From: Candidatus Agathobaculum intestinipullorum
GTDB lineage: Bacteria > Bacillota > Clostridia > Oscillospirales > Butyricicoccaceae
Direction of reading: 5' to 3'
NCBI GenBank assembly: GCA_019117485.1
Contig: DWZQ01000032.1
Coordinates: 1-41,806 of the forward strand
DNA length: 41,806 nt
The notes below the pieces were generated by a model. The model was given only the letters and a program-made list of their open reading frames with translations. It had not been told where the DNA came from and ran no database searches. Positions 9,709-18,297 of the stretch are shown piece after piece. The translations under genes and the position numbers were made by a program. Every line of letters begins with the position of its first letter. Positions within the stretch are counted from its first letter, which is position 1.

Positions 9709-10173
9709 TCATATCTCGACCGCGAGCCGCACCGCGGCAATATCTGTGGGTTCATACACTGTGCGCTGTCCGCCGACCTCGAGCGTGACGCTGCCATTAT
9801 CGTACGCCACAAGCGTACCTTCCACCTGCTTTACGCCATCGACCGGCTTATAAAAGCCGACCTCAACCGTATGGCCGAGGAAAGCCGCAAAGTGCGCGGG
9901 CTTTTTCAGCCGCCGCGTCAGCCCCGCAGAGGAAACGCACAGCGTATAGGACGGCATGCTGTCAAACTCCTTTTCGTCCAGCATCGGGTCGAGCGCGCGC
10001 GAAACCTGCTCGCACTGGTCGATGTTCACGCCGTTCGGGTTGTCGACCGTAACGGTCAGCATATACTGACCGCCTTCTTTTTCAAACTCCACGTCCCATA
10101 GCGATACGCCAGCCTGTTCGCACAGCGGACGCACCAGCTCCTCCACGCGGGCGACGATCTGCTTTGCCTGCAA
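9709..10173 (-). CDS. rimP: Ribosome maturation factor RimP
   Basis: RimP helps mature the 30S subunit by aiding S12 incorporation. The sequence shows VARVEELVRPLCEQAGVSLW, the strand GGQYMLTVTVDNPNGVNID and the conserved YTLCVSSAGLTRRLKKPAHF, in which family members usually read EVSSPGLxRPL. I place the start at a TTG at 10173 because AAAGGAGGGG sits 6 nt before it; a further-upstream in-frame TTG would put this Shine-Dalgarno inside the coding region. That gives 154 residues, the usual family length. It is the first gene of the nusA-infB operon, following a promoter and a strong GAAA-capped hairpin. Confidence 0.93.
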   Translation of the reverse strand: MQAKQIVARVEELVRPLCEQAGVSLWDVEFEKEGGQYMLTVTVDNPNGVNIDQCEQVSRALDPMLDEKEFDSMPSYTLCVSSAGLTRRLKKPAHFAAFLGHTVEVGFYKPVDGVKQVEGTLVAYDNGSVTLEVGGQRTVYEPTDIAAVRLAVEI

Positions 10174-10209
10174 AGCCGTCCCCTCCTTTAAAAAATACTC
10201 CAATCAAAG

Positions 10210-10239
10210 CGTAAGGAGTGGCTTTCGCCACTCCTTACG
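10210..10239 (-). promoter_or_regulatory. Leader hairpin upstream of rimP with GAAA tetraloop and Shine-Dalgarno-like arm
   Basis: In the transcript this is a perfect 13-bp stem, CGTAAGGAGUGGC/GCCACUCCUUACG, capped by the stable tetraloop GAAA. It lies about 35 nt before the rimP start and has no U-tract after it, so it is not a classical terminator. The 5' arm contains UAAGGAG and the 3' arm CUCCUUA, resembling a ribosome-binding sequence and its 16S partner. A role in stability, RNase III processing or translation control is inference. Confidence 0.6.
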
Positions 10240-10262
10240 GTTACTTTCTTACTTACTCGTAT

Positions 10263-10291
10263 AGTATATCACCGTTTGCACGGTATTGCAA
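10263..10291 (-). promoter_or_regulatory. Promoter of the rimP-ribF operon
   Basis: TTGCAA and TATACT are separated by exactly 17 bases, placing the transcript start about 80 nt upstream of rimP. The same -35 hexamer and spacing recur at the dusB promoter. Confidence 0.7.
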
Positions 10292-10421
10292 GCCCTTTTG
10301 TGGAAAAAACGCCGGTTTCTTCCGTCTGTGCCCGCATAAAACACGGTAATTTGCATCCATCTGCCGAAAAAAGTTCCCTGCGCCGCAGCGCGAATACTTC
10401 TGTCGCCCTGTGGACGGTATG

Positions 10422-10463
10422 AAAAAAGGTTATCCAGTAAGCACGCTACTGGATAACCTTTTT
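10422..10463 (-). terminator. Terminator of the alpha operon (after rplQ)
   Basis: The transcript forms a 12-bp stem, GGTTATCCAGTA/TACTGGATAACC, followed by six U. It begins about 10 nt after the rplQ stop and lies before the rimP promoter, separating the two transcription units. The opposite flank carries T5, so it is symmetric. Confidence 0.9.
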
Positions 10464-10474
10464 GAAAAGCAGTC

Positions 10475-10819
10475 TTACTTGACCAGCTCGATGATCGCCA
10501 TTTCGGCAGCGTCGCCGCGGCGGGGGCCAGTCTTAATGATGCGGGTGTAGCCGCCGTTACGGCTGGCATACTCCGGCGCGATCTCAGAGAACAGCTTTGC
10601 GACAACAGCTTCCTTGGTGATGAAAGCCATCGCCTGACGGCGGGACGCGAGCGTGTTCTTCTTGCCAAGGGTGATCATCTTTTCGGTCAGCGGGCCGACT
10701 TCCTTGGCGCGGGCAACGGTGGTCTCAACCTTGCCGTTCTCCAGCAGGTAGGTCACCATCGCACGCAGCATCGCCATACGGTGGTCCGTCGGGCGGCCGA
10801 GCTTGCGATTGTTAGCCAT
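10475..10819 (-). CDS. rplQ: 50S ribosomal protein L17
   Basis: Begins [21 protein letters not shown], the typical L17 N-terminus, and continues with the [23 protein letters not shown] helix. At 114 residues it is the expected short bacterial form, without C-terminal extension. L17 lies near the exit of the peptide tunnel. It is the last gene of the alpha operon, 103 nt downstream of rpoA. That spacer contains GC-rich inverted repeats (GCCGGCCGAGTCCGGCCGC and GCGGCGGCACGCATGCCGCGC in the transcript). A strong terminator follows. Confidence 0.98.
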   Translation of the reverse strand: MANNRKLGRPTDHRMAMLRAMVTYLLENGKVETTVARAKEVGPLTEKMITLGKKNTLASRRQAMAFITKEAVVAKLFSEIAPEYASRNGGYTRIIKTGPRRGDAAEMAIIELVK

Positions 10820-10922
10820 TCGTGTTTACCTCCAAATTAAAGTGAAAGCGGCGGCGCGGCATGCGTGCCGCCGCGTGGTCGTTCTTGTTATGATGCATGC
10901 GGCCGGACTCGGCCGGCAGGCG

Positions 10923-11870
10923 TCATTCCTCGGACTTGGCCAGATGCAGGCCCATGGCCTCCAGCTTGCCGATGACCTCCTCGAGCGACTTGCGGCCCAG
11001 GTTGCGGACCTTCATCATGTCCTCCTCGGAGGTGTTGATCAGATCCTCCACCGTGTTGATGCCCGCGCGCTTGAGGCAGTTGAACGAGCGCACCGAGAAA
11101 TCGAGTTCCTCGATGGTCATTTCAAGCACCTTATCGTGCTGCGCTTCGGCCTTCTCCACGACCGTGGACTTGGAGCCGATCTCCTCGGACAGGTCGACGA
11201 ACAGGTCGAGGTGGTCGCGCAGGACCTTTGCGCCGAGCGAAACCGCATCGCGCGCGGTGATCGTGCCGTCCGTCCATACCTCGAGCGTGAGTTTGTCATA
11301 GTCGGTCAGGTCACGCACACGGGTGTTTTCCACCGTGTAGTTCACCTTAAAGACCGGCGTATAGATCGAATCCACCGGAATGACCCCGATGGAGGTCTGG
11401 TGCTGCTTGTTCTTCTCAGCCGGGATATAGCCGCGGCCGGAAGTCAGCGTGATCTCCATGGACAGGCGCGCGTCGCTCATCAGGGTGGCGATATGCATGT
11501 CGGGATTGAGGATCTCGACCTCGCCGTCGGCATGGATATCCCCGGCCTTGACTTCGCCCTCGCCGGCGGCCTCGATGTAGACCGTCTTGGGCCCGTCGCA
11601 GTGCAGCTTGGCGATGATGCCCTTGATGTTCAGCACGATCTCGGTAACGTCTTCCTTCACGCCCGGGATGGTGGAGAACTCATGCTGCACACCGGCGATC
11701 TTAATGCTCGACGCCGCCGTACCCGGCAGCGAGGAGAGCAGGATGCGGCGCAGGGAGTTGCCCAGCGTGGTGCCGTATCCGCGCTCGAGCGGCTCAACGA
11801 CGAACTTGCCGTAGGAACCGTCCTCCGCGAGCTGTTCACAGTCAATACGCGGCTTTTCGATTTCGATCAT
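10923..11870 (-). CDS. rpoA: DNA-directed RNA polymerase alpha subunit
   Basis: The alpha subunit dimerises to nucleate RNA polymerase assembly and contacts upstream promoter DNA. The 315-residue protein starts [20 protein letters not shown]. It has the N-terminal dimerisation/assembly domain ([31 protein letters not shown]) and, after a charged linker near residue 235, the C-terminal helix-hairpin-helix domain [20 protein letters not shown] with [19 protein letters not shown]. The frame is open 22 codons further upstream, but AAGGAGGG lies 8 nt before the chosen ATG, which matches the family start. It follows rpsD, as in other Firmicutes. Confidence 0.98.
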   Translation of the reverse strand: MIEIEKPRIDCEQLAEDGSYGKFVVEPLERGYGTTLGNSLRRILLSSLPGTAASSIKIAGVQHEFSTIPGVKEDVTEIVLNIKGIIAKLHCDGPKTVYIEAAGEGEVKAGDIHADGEVEILNPDMHIATLMSDARLSMEITLTSGRGYIPAEKNKQHQTSIGVIPVDSIYTPVFKVNYTVENTRVRDLTDYDKLTLEVWTDGTITARDAVSLGAKVLRDHLDLFVDLSEEIGSKSTVVEKAEAQHDKVLEMTIEELDFSVRSFNCLKRAGINTVEDLINTSEEDMMKVRNLGRKSLEEVIGKLEAMGLHLAKSEE

Positions 11871-11954
11871 GGGGTACCCTCCTTCACGTTGGTTGGAAAC
11901 TTGAGGCGGAGCAGGCGGGACAGACGCCTCGCCCACTCCAAAAGCGAGGGTCTA

Positions 11955-12548
11955 TTATTTCGAGTACAACTCGACGATGAGGTGCTCGGCTACATCGTAA
12001 TCGATGTCGTCGCGCGCAGGCATAGCAACGATCTTGCCCTCGAAGGAATCCTTTGCCTTGTCGATCCACTTCGGGCACTGCTTCTTGCCGTTCTCCTCGA
12101 GCAGGGTCTTGAACTTAGCGGAGGAACGGGACTTCTCACGGACAGCGATCACATCGCCCGGCTTCACCTGGAAGGACGGGATGTTGACGCGGCGGCCGTT
12201 TACGGTGAAGTGCGCATGGTTTACCAGCTGGCGCGCCTCGCGGCGGGTGTTGGCAAAGCCCATACGGAACACGACGTTATCCAGACGGCGCTCCAGCTCC
12301 TGCAGCAGGATCTCACCGGTGATGCCCTGCTTGCGGTCAGCCTTCTCGTAGTAAGCGCGGAACTGCTTCTCGAGCACGCCGTAGATGAATTTTACCTTCT
12401 GCTTTTCAGCCAGCTGCATGCCGTACTCAGACTGCTTGCGGCGGGTCTGCTTAGGCTGGCGCTTGGTGGACTTGGAGTAACCAAGCACCGCGGGGGAGAG
12501 ACCAAGCGTCTTGCAGCGCTTGAGAACGGGCTGTGTATTCTTAGCCAT
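11955..12548 (-). CDS. rpsD: 30S ribosomal protein S4
   Basis: S4 is a primary 16S rRNA binder that nucleates 30S assembly. This 197-residue protein starts MAKNTQPVLKRCKTLGLSPA and carries the S4 RNA-binding domain from about residue 95 (LERRLDNVVFRMGFANTRRE, VNHAHFTVNGRRVNIPSFQV). The N-terminal zinc cysteines found in some S4 proteins are absent apart from one Cys, so it is the zinc-free form. Unlike B. subtilis, where rpsD is unlinked and autogenously controlled, here it lies in the alpha operon between rpsK and rpoA. Confidence 0.98.
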   Translation of the reverse strand: MAKNTQPVLKRCKTLGLSPAVLGYSKSTKRQPKQTRRKQSEYGMQLAEKQKVKFIYGVLEKQFRAYYEKADRKQGITGEILLQELERRLDNVVFRMGFANTRREARQLVNHAHFTVNGRRVNIPSFQVKPGDVIAVREKSRSSAKFKTLLEENGKKQCPKWIDKAKDSFEGKIVAMPARDDIDYDVAEHLIVELYSK

Positions 12549-12566
12549 GGATTGGTTTCCTCCTTA

Positions 12567-12971
12567 TTAAACTCTTCTGCGCTTGGGCGGACGGCAGCCG
12601 TTGTGCGGGATCGGGGTTACGTCCTTGATCATGGTAACCTCGAGGCCAGCGGCCTGCAGCGCACGGATAGCAGCCTCACGGCCGGAACCCGGGCCCTTGA
12701 CGTAAACTTCGACCGTCTTCAGGCCGTGCTCCATTGCGGCGGCAGCGGCGGTCTCTGCCGCGGTCTGCGCAGCGAACGGGGTGGACTTACGCGAGCCGCG
12801 GAAGCCCATCTCACCGGAGGAAGCCCAGGAGATCGCGTTGCCGTTCAGATCGGTGATGGTAACGATGGTGTTGTTGAAAGAGGAACGGATATGAGCCGCG
12901 CCCTTTTCAATGTTCTTGCGCTCGCGGCGGCGCGTACGGGACGCCGCGCCCTTCTTCTGTACCTTAGCCAT
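12567..12971 (-). CDS. rpsK: 30S ribosomal protein S11
   Basis: S11 forms part of the 30S platform near the mRNA exit. The 134-residue sequence has a basic start ([20 protein letters not shown]) and the highly conserved [39 protein letters not shown] and [20 protein letters not shown], ending in [15 protein letters not shown]. It is about 5 residues longer than common forms, at the basic N-terminus. Spacing to rpsD and rpsM is short (18 and 16 nt), so all are co-transcribed. Confidence 0.98.
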   Translation of the reverse strand: MAKVQKKGAASRTRRRERKNIEKGAAHIRSSFNNTIVTITDLNGNAISWASSGEMGFRGSRKSTPFAAQTAAETAAAAAMEHGLKTVEVYVKGPGSGREAAIRALQAAGLEVTMIKDVTPIPHNGCRPPKRRRV

Positions 12972-12987
12972 TTATACGTTCCCCTCC

Positions 12988-13356
12988 TTACTTCTTCTTG
13001 TTCGCAATGGTCTTCTTCGGGCCCTTGCGGGTGCGCGCATTGGTCTTGGTGCGCTGGCCGCGGACCGGCAGGCCGCGACGGTGACGCAGGCCGCGGTAGC
13101 AGCCGATTTCAACCAGGCGCTTGATATTCAGGCCGATCTCGCGGCGCAGGTCGCCCTCGACGTTGTAGTCGCGGTCGATCACTTCACGCAGCTTAGCGGC
13201 TTCTTCTTCGGTCAGGTCCTTAACGCGGGTATCCGGATTGATACCGGTCTTGGCAAGGATCTCGTTGGATGTCTTGCGGCCAATGCCGAAGACGTAGGTC
13301 AGGCCGATCTCCACGCGCTTGTCGCGGGGAAGGTCAACACCGGCAATACGTGCCAT
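12988..13356 (-). CDS. rpsM: 30S ribosomal protein S13
   Basis: S13 sits in the 30S head and contacts the 50S subunit and P-site tRNA. The 122-residue protein begins [20 protein letters not shown] and contains the helix-two-turn-helix region ([19 protein letters not shown]) and the C-terminal basic tail [20 protein letters not shown]. The frame is open a further 80 codons upstream, but that is spacer DNA with palindromes; the ATG chosen has GGAGG 11 nt before it and matches the family. Upstream lies a 335-nt spacer holding repeat copy D, an unusual break inside the alpha operon. Confidence 0.98.
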   Translation of the reverse strand: MARIAGVDLPRDKRVEIGLTYVFGIGRKTSNEILAKTGINPDTRVKDLTEEEAAKLREVIDRDYNVEGDLRREIGLNIKRLVEIGCYRGLRHRRGLPVRGQRTKTNARTRKGPKKTIANKKK

Positions 13357-13504
13357 ATTTACTATAACCTCCGATTTGTTACACTGGAGCGTGTTGGCAA
13401 ACACAGTATAGGGACCGCCCCCGCCCCTGCAGCGCCGCGCAGCGCGCGTGCTTGTCGTGTTCACGTAAACCATCATCCCGCGCCTTGATGCGCGGCAATT
13501 TATC

Positions 13505-13688
13505 CGAAAACGGGCGAACCCGATTTTCGCATCTCGCGCCCGCAGGCGCAATTTAATTGGCAATCGCCACGCGATTGCCGTAAAAACCCGCGACATGCGC
13601 GTGGGTTTTTACACAAACCGGCGGAGAATTGTGCCCGCAGGGCGCGATTCGCAGCCGGCAGACTCGATCGAAAGCGTGGTTTCGATCG
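13505..13688. repeat. Mosaic palindromic repeat, copy D
   Basis: The hairpins are CGAAAACGGG/CCCGATTTTCG (13505-13529), GCGCCCGCAGGCGC (13536-13549), GGCAATCGC/GCGATTGCC (13559-13579), GTAAAAACCC...GGGTTTTTAC (13580-13612), a GCCCGCAGGGC stem (about 13633) and CGATCGAAA/TTTCGATCG (13665-13688). Read on minus, the order TCGAAACC-type stem, GCGCCCTGCGGGCACA, GCCGGTTTGTGTAAAAACC, then a variable stem parallels the left half of copy C. It begins 4 bases after the rpmJ stop. The remaining spacer toward rpsM (13357-13504) has only a short CCGCGC/GCGCGG stem. Confidence 0.75.
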
Positions 13689-13691
13689 AAA

Positions 13692-13811
<120 letters not shown>

Positions 13812-13906
13812 TTACCTCCATCAAAATTTTTGGTGGGATGGGACACCGGCTTTGGCCGGCGACCACTGGCGCTCGGGTCACTTACGCGCCTCCGCCCGCT
13901 TTTATA

Positions 13907-14125
13907 TTACTTGCTACGCCAAGTGATGCGACCGCGGGTCAGGTCGTAGGGCGACATCTGTACGGTGACCTTGTCGCCGGGAAGAATGCGGATAAAGTTC
14001 ATGCGGAGCTTGCCCGAAATATGTGCCAGGATCTTGTGGCCGTTGGGCAGCTCTACCTGAAACATTGCGTTGGGCAGCGCCTCTATGACGGTACCTTCCA
14101 GTTCGATTACATCATCTTTTGCCAT
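13907..14125 (-). CDS. infA: Translation initiation factor IF-1
   Basis: IF-1 is a one-domain S1/OB-fold protein that occupies the 30S A site during initiation. The 72-residue sequence is canonical: [40 protein letters not shown], then [20 protein letters not shown] and RITWRSK. The frame is open upstream, but GGAGGG 10 nt before this ATG and family length fix the start. It lies 20 nt after the KOW gene and about 100 nt before rpmJ. Confidence 0.98.
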   Translation of the reverse strand: MAKDDVIELEGTVIEALPNAMFQVELPNGHKILAHISGKLRMNFIRILPGDKVTVQMSPYDLTRGRITWRSK

Positions 14126-14145
14126 ATGTGGAATACCCTCCTCGG

Positions 14146-14424
14146 TCAATTTGCGTCCTCCGCGCCCGTCCAGAGCGCGAGCGCCTTACGGATGTCGCTA
14201 TTGGTCAGGCGGCCGTTCTCGCGCAGCTTGCGTTCGGTGCGTTCGTCGCACCGCCCTTGCAGGCTGACATGCCGGCGGCGCTTGCGCTTGGGGCGTTCCG
14301 CCCGCCGCGCGCGCCCATTGGCCAGCAGCAGGAAATCCCCCTCCTCTGCGACGACCAGCATGAGCAGGCCCTTGTCCCTTCCAGTCAGCGACAGGACAAT
14401 GTCGGCTGTATGAGACTGCGCCAT
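14146..14424 (-). CDS. KOW-domain RNA-binding protein (L14e-like) between map and infA
   Basis: This 92-residue protein ([20 protein letters not shown]...) has a KOW-like N-terminus ([20 protein letters not shown], then [20 protein letters not shown]) followed by a strongly basic stretch. Short KOW proteins at exactly this place, between map and infA, are characteristic of Clostridia and are annotated as L14e-like RNA-binding proteins of unknown role. The ATG overlaps the map stop as TGATG, indicating coupled translation. The last 40 residues ([20 protein letters not shown]) look helical. Confidence 0.85.
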   Translation of the reverse strand: MAQSHTADIVLSLTGRDKGLLMLVVAEEGDFLLLANGRARRAERPKRKRRRHVSLQGRCDERTERKLRENGRLTNSDIRKALALWTGAEDAN

Positions 14425-15188
14425 CACAGTACCTCGCCGTCGATGTTGGTTAAGATCTCCGGCTCGCCGTCGGTAATGGCGATGGTGTTTTCATAATGCG
14501 CGGACAGCTTGCCGTCGCGCGTCTTGACGGTCCAGCCGTCCGGCAGGACCTTGATGTCATACACACCCACGTTGACCATGGGTTCCACCGCAAGGGTCAT
14601 GCCGCGCTGCAAACGGATGCCGTGCCCCGGGCGACCGAAATTCGGCACCTCGGGTGATTCGTGCAGGTTTTCCCCTACGCCGTGGCCGACGTAGGCCCGC
14701 ACGACCGAAAATCCGTTTTTCTCCACATAGGCCTGCACAGCCGCGGAGATATCCGAAACGCGGAAGCCCTCACGGGCAAATTTGATACCCTCATAGAAGC
14801 TCTGCCGGGTCACTTCGATCAGGCGCTTGGCCTCGTCGCTGACCGCGCCGCAAGGCACGGTGCACGCGCAGTCGCCATGGAAGCCGCCAATGTAGGCGCC
14901 CACATCCACCTTGACAATATCGCCCTCATTCACCACGCGGGTATCCGAAGGGATGCCATGGATGACCTCGTCGTTGATCGATACACAGGCGCTGCCGGGA
15001 AAGCCGGCGTAACCGAGGAAGGAGGGCTTGCCGCCCGCCTCCTCGATCGTCTTGCGGACAATCCGGTCGATCTCGCCTGTCGTGACGCCGGGACGGACGG
15101 CGTCCGCCGCCGCCTTACGCGCAATGGCGGTCAGGCGGCAGGCGACACGCATCCGTTCGAGCTCCTGCTCGGTTTTAATACGGATCAT
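14424..15188 (-). CDS. map: Methionine aminopeptidase, type I
   Basis: Removes the N-terminal methionine from new proteins, using a two-metal site. The 254 residues match the type I length. Metal-ligand segments are visible: KVDVGAYIGGFHGDCACTVP (two Asp), the histidine motif YVGHGVGENLHESPEVPN, the glutamate in GMTLAVEPMVNVG and the final Glu in LSAHYENTIAITDGEPEILT. The upstream histidine is in NDEVIHGIPSD. It starts 3 nt after the adk stop and overlaps the KOW gene. The adk-map pairing in the spc operon is standard. Confidence 0.98.
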   Translation of the reverse strand: MIRIKTEQELERMRVACRLTAIARKAAADAVRPGVTTGEIDRIVRKTIEEAGGKPSFLGYAGFPGSACVSINDEVIHGIPSDTRVVNEGDIVKVDVGAYIGGFHGDCACTVPCGAVSDEAKRLIEVTRQSFYEGIKFAREGFRVSDISAAVQAYVEKNGFSVVRAYVGHGVGENLHESPEVPNFGRPGHGIRLQRGMTLAVEPMVNVGVYDIKVLPDGWTVKTRDGKLSAHYENTIAITDGEPEILTNIDGEVL

Positions 15189-15191
15189 AAC

Positions 15192-15821
15192 TTACAGACC
15201 CAGTGCCGCAACCGCGAGCTTCTCGGTTTCCCGGATGCCCTGCGTGCCGTCGATGCACTTGAGCTTGCCCTGTGCTTCATAGTAGCCCTTGAGCGGCTCG
15301 GTCATTTCGTGGTAAGTCTCCTGACGGCGCTTTACCACGTCCGGCTGGTCATCGCTGCGGATGATCAGCTTGTCGCCGCAGATATCGCACAGGCCTTCCA
15401 CACGCGGCGGATTTGCCTCGATGTGGTAGGTTGCGCCGCAACGCAGGCACACGCGGCGGCCGGTCATACGCTTGGCGATCACCTCATAGGGGACTTCCAG
15501 CGAAAGCGCGCAGTCGATTTCGGCGATTTTGTCGAGCGCCTCGGCCTGCGGGATGGTGCGCGGGAAGCCGTCGAGGATGAAACCGCTCTTGCAGTCGCGC
15601 TGCGATACGCGCTCTTTCAGCAGGTCGATGACCAGGTCGTCCGGCACCAGCTGGCCGGCGTCCATGAAGCCCTTGGCCTTCTGGCCGAGGGGGGTGTTGT
15701 TTTTGATTGCCTCACGCAGGATGTTGCCAGTGGAGATGCTCGGGATACCCATTTTTTCGATCAGGTAGGAAGCAAGCGTACCCTTGCCGGCGCCCGGAGC
15801 GCCCAATAAGATCAATTTCAC
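15192..15821 (-). CDS. adk: Adenylate kinase, long-lid zinc form
   Basis: Catalyses AMP + ATP = 2 ADP. The P-loop GAPGAGKGT (residues 7-15), the AMP-binding ISTGNILREAI and the FILDGFPRT motif are all present. The lid insert carries two CxxC pairs (CLRC and CDIC), giving the zinc-binding long-lid form common in Gram-positives. At 209 residues it is slightly short of the usual 215, with a compact C-terminus. It lies 19 nt downstream of secY and 3 nt before map. Confidence 0.98.
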   Translation of the reverse strand: MKLILLGAPGAGKGTLASYLIEKMGIPSISTGNILREAIKNNTPLGQKAKGFMDAGQLVPDDLVIDLLKERVSQRDCKSGFILDGFPRTIPQAEALDKIAEIDCALSLEVPYEVIAKRMTGRRVCLRCGATYHIEANPPRVEGLCDICGDKLIIRSDDQPDVVKRRQETYHEMTEPLKGYYEAQGKLKCIDGTQGIRETEKLAVAALGL

Positions 15822-15840
15822 TTTTACTTCGCCTCCAGCA

Positions 15841-17130
15841 TTATTCCAAGAAGCCCTTGTGATGACGCATCAGCATCTGCGCTTCCATCTGCTTGACCGT
15901 ATCCAGCGCAACGCCAACCACGATGATGACCGAGGTGCCGCCCAGCGCCACATTGGACAGCGTGGGGGAAATCGCACCGACGATCAGCGGCAGGATCGCA
16001 ACGATACCCAGGAAGATCGCGCCGACAAAGGTAACCTTGCCCAGCGCCTTGGTGATGAAGTCCGAGGTCGGCTTGCCCGGACGGAAGCCCGGAATAAAGC
16101 CGCCGTTCTTCTTGAGGTTGTTGGCGATCTCGATGGGGTTAAACTGGATGGACGCGTAGAAATACGCAAACGCCAGAATGAGCAGGCCGTAAACCACGAT
16201 ATAGAAGGGGTTCGCCTGCGAGAACAGGTTCATGATGTGGTAGCCGACCGTACCAGCCTCCGGCGACCAGAACATCGCAATGGTCTGGGGCAGGGACAGG
16301 ATGGACGACGCGAAGATGATCGGCATAACGCCGGACGCGTTGACCTTGATCGGCAGGTGGGTGGACTGGCCGCCGTACATCTTGCGGCCAACCACGCGCT
16401 TGGCGTACTGCACCGGGATGCGGCGCTCCGCGTTGGACATGAACACGATGAACACAACGACCGCAAGGCCGATGATGACCATCAGCACCGCCGCAACGAT
16501 GCCCTGCGTACCGGTCTGCAGCAGGTTCCACAGCGTGCGCATGAGCGCCGGGCCGCGGGACACGATGCCGGCAAACAGGATGATCGAAATACCGTTGCCG
16601 ATGCCGTTCTGGGTAATGTGCTCGCCCAGCCACATGATCAGCGCAGTACCTGCGGTGAACGTCAGGATGATGGCAGCCGCGGCCAACGCGCCCGTGTTGG
16701 ACAGGAAGCCGTTGCTGCGCAGCAGCGCGTAGTAAGAGAAGCCCTGCAGAAGGCCCAGGATAACCGCAAGATAGCGGGTCCAGGAAGCAATCTTCTTGCG
16801 GCCTTCCTCGCCGCCGTCCTTAACCATACGCTCGAGGGCGGGGATGGCCACGGTCAGCAGCTGCAGGATAATGGATGCGTTAATATACGGGGTGATGGAC
16901 ATGGCGAAAATCGTCGCCTGCGACAGACCGCCGCCAGTAAACATGTCCAGATAACCGAGCATCGAACCGGAAACCGCCGCCTGCTCAAAGTAAGCAGCCA
17001 ACAGCTGGGTGTCGATGAACGGAACCGGGATGCACGAGCCAAAGCGGAAGATCAACAGGATAAACAGGGTATACAGGATCTTCCCCCGCAGCTCGGGCAT
17101 GTGCCAGGCGTTTTTAAGGGTTTGGAACAC
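15841..17130 (-). CDS. secY: Protein translocase subunit SecY
   Basis: SecY is the pore of the Sec translocon and spans the membrane ten times. The 429-residue protein begins MFQTLKNAWHMPELRGKILY. It shows the plug-region sequence GSMLGYLDMFTGGGLSQATI, the IMWLGEHITQNGIGNGISII loop and the cytoplasmic ribosome-contacting segment AERRIPVQYAKRVVGRKMYG. Hydrophobic segments are evenly spread over the full length, as in the family. It starts one base after the rplO stop, so translation is coupled to ribosomal protein synthesis. No accessory SecY2 features (glycosylated adhesin export genes) are nearby. Confidence 0.98.
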   Translation of the reverse strand: MFQTLKNAWHMPELRGKILYTLFILLIFRFGSCIPVPFIDTQLLAAYFEQAAVSGSMLGYLDMFTGGGLSQATIFAMSITPYINASIILQLLTVAIPALERMVKDGGEEGRKKIASWTRYLAVILGLLQGFSYYALLRSNGFLSNTGALAAAAIILTFTAGTALIMWLGEHITQNGIGNGISIILFAGIVSRGPALMRTLWNLLQTGTQGIVAAVLMVIIGLAVVVFIVFMSNAERRIPVQYAKRVVGRKMYGGQSTHLPIKVNASGVMPIIFASSILSLPQTIAMFWSPEAGTVGYHIMNLFSQANPFYIVVYGLLILAFAYFYASIQFNPIEIANNLKKNGGFIPGFRPGKPTSDFITKALGKVTFVGAIFLGIVAILPLIVGAISPTLSNVALGGTSVIIVVGVALDTVKQMEAQMLMRHHKGFLE

Positions 17131-17131
17131 C

Positions 17132-17572
17132 TTAAATCACCTCGGCCTTTCCGCCTGCGGCTTCGATCTTCTCCTTTGCGGACGCAGAGAACGCGGCGGC
17201 CTTAACCGTCAGCTTCTTGGTGAGCGTACCGTTGCCCAGGATCTTGACGCCGTCGAGTGCATTCTTGACGATGCCGGCCTCGCGCAGGGTCTCTGCGGTG
17301 ACCTCGGCGCCGTCTTCAAACTTCTCCAGAGCGGAAACATTGACCGGTGCGTAGGTGGTGCCGAAAATGTTGTTGAAACCGCGCTTAGGCAGGCGGCGTG
17401 CCAGCGGCATCTGGCCGCCTTCAAAGCCCGGACGGACGCCGCCGCCAGAGCGGGCCCACTGGCCCTTGTGGCCGCGGCCTGCGGTCTTGCCGTTGCCGGA
17501 GCCTGCGCCGCGGCCCTTACGGTAAGCCGGCTTGGTCGAACCCGCGGCAGGCGATAATTCGTGAAGCTTCAT
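17132..17572 (-). CDS. rplO: 50S ribosomal protein L15
   Basis: The start [20 protein letters not shown] and the glycine/arginine-rich extension [20 protein letters not shown], which threads into 23S rRNA, identify L15. The globular end contains [20 protein letters not shown] and [20 protein letters not shown]. The 146 residues are standard. It is 3 nt from rpmD and 1 nt from secY. Confidence 0.98.
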   Translation of the reverse strand: MKLHELSPAAGSTKPAYRKGRGAGSGNGKTAGRGHKGQWARSGGGVRPGFEGGQMPLARRLPKRGFNNIFGTTYAPVNVSALEKFEDGAEVTAETLREAGIVKNALDGVKILGNGTLTKKLTVKAAAFSASAKEKIEAAGGKAEVI

Positions 17573-17575
17573 GGG

Positions 17576-17758
17576 TTACGCCTCCTCTACAACTTCGAGC
17601 AGGTAACCGATCTGCTTTACCTTGCCGCGCGTCTGCGCGTTGTCCGGCTGAACGGTTACGTCATTGATCTTCTTAAGCCCCAAAGAATGAGCGGTCGCGA
17701 TGTGCTTATCCAAGCGGCCGACCAGGCTCTTTTTCAGGGTAATCTTCATGTTAGCCAT
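17576..17758 (-). CDS. rpmD: 50S ribosomal protein L30
   Basis: This 60-residue protein (MANMKITLKKSLVGRLDKHI, then LGLKKINDVTVQPDNAQTRG) is a typical short bacterial L30. It sits between rpsE (17 nt) and rplO (3 nt). Nothing unusual is visible. Confidence 0.97.
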   Translation of the reverse strand: MANMKITLKKSLVGRLDKHIATAHSLGLKKINDVTVQPDNAQTRGKVKQIGYLLEVVEEA

Positions 17759-17775
17759 TGTGAGTTACCCCTTTC

Positions 17776-18279
17776 TTACAGTTCTTCTACGGCTTTGCCG
17801 CGAACCGCCGCTACCTGAGCAGCGTCGCGCAGGCTCTTGAGGCCTTCCATCGTGGCGGTCACGACGTTCTGCGGGTTGTTGGAACGCAGGCACTTGGTAC
17901 GGATGTCCTTGATGCCGGCAGCCTCAACAACTGCACGCACCGCGCCGCCGGCAATAACGCCGGTACCGGGAGCGGCGGGCTTGAGCAGCACGCGGCCCGC
18001 GCCGAACTCGCCGATGACCTCATGCGGGATGGTGGTGCCCTTGAGCGAAATCTTCACGAGGTTCTTCTTGGCGTCCTCGATGCCCTTGCGGATCGCGTCC
18101 GGAACTTCGGAAGCCTTACCGAGGCCGAAGCCGACCGTGCCCTTGCCGTCGCCAACAACGACCAGCGCCGCAAACTTGAAGATACGGCCGCCCTTAACGG
18201 TCTTGGCAACGCGGTTGAGCGCGACTACGTTCTCGGAAAACTCGTCCTCGCGCTTATCGTTTCTGTTAAACTGAGCCAT
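17776..18279 (-). CDS. rpsE: 30S ribosomal protein S5
   Basis: S5 helps form the mRNA entry channel and the decoding fidelity region. The 167-residue sequence has the N-terminal dsRBD-like domain ([40 protein letters not shown]) and the C-terminal domain beginning [20 protein letters not shown]. Residues around VKGGRI, where spectinomycin resistance mutations arise, look wild type. It lies 18 nt after rplR. Confidence 0.98.
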   Translation of the reverse strand: MAQFNRNDKREDEFSENVVALNRVAKTVKGGRIFKFAALVVVGDGKGTVGFGLGKASEVPDAIRKGIEDAKKNLVKISLKGTTIPHEVIGEFGAGRVLLKPAAPGTGVIAGGAVRAVVEAAGIKDIRTKCLRSNNPQNVVTATMEGLKSLRDAAQVAAVRGKAVEEL

Positions 18280-18297
18280 GATTTACCTCCTCCCGAC

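Noticed and set aside
10249-10668. Minus-strand frame between rimP and rplQ
   Set aside because: It overlaps rplQ in the wrong frame, runs over a terminator and promoter, and has no family features.
13357-13596. 80-codon N-terminal extension of S13
   Set aside because: It runs through the repeat-rich spacer and does not match any S13; the ATG at 13356 has a ribosome binding site.
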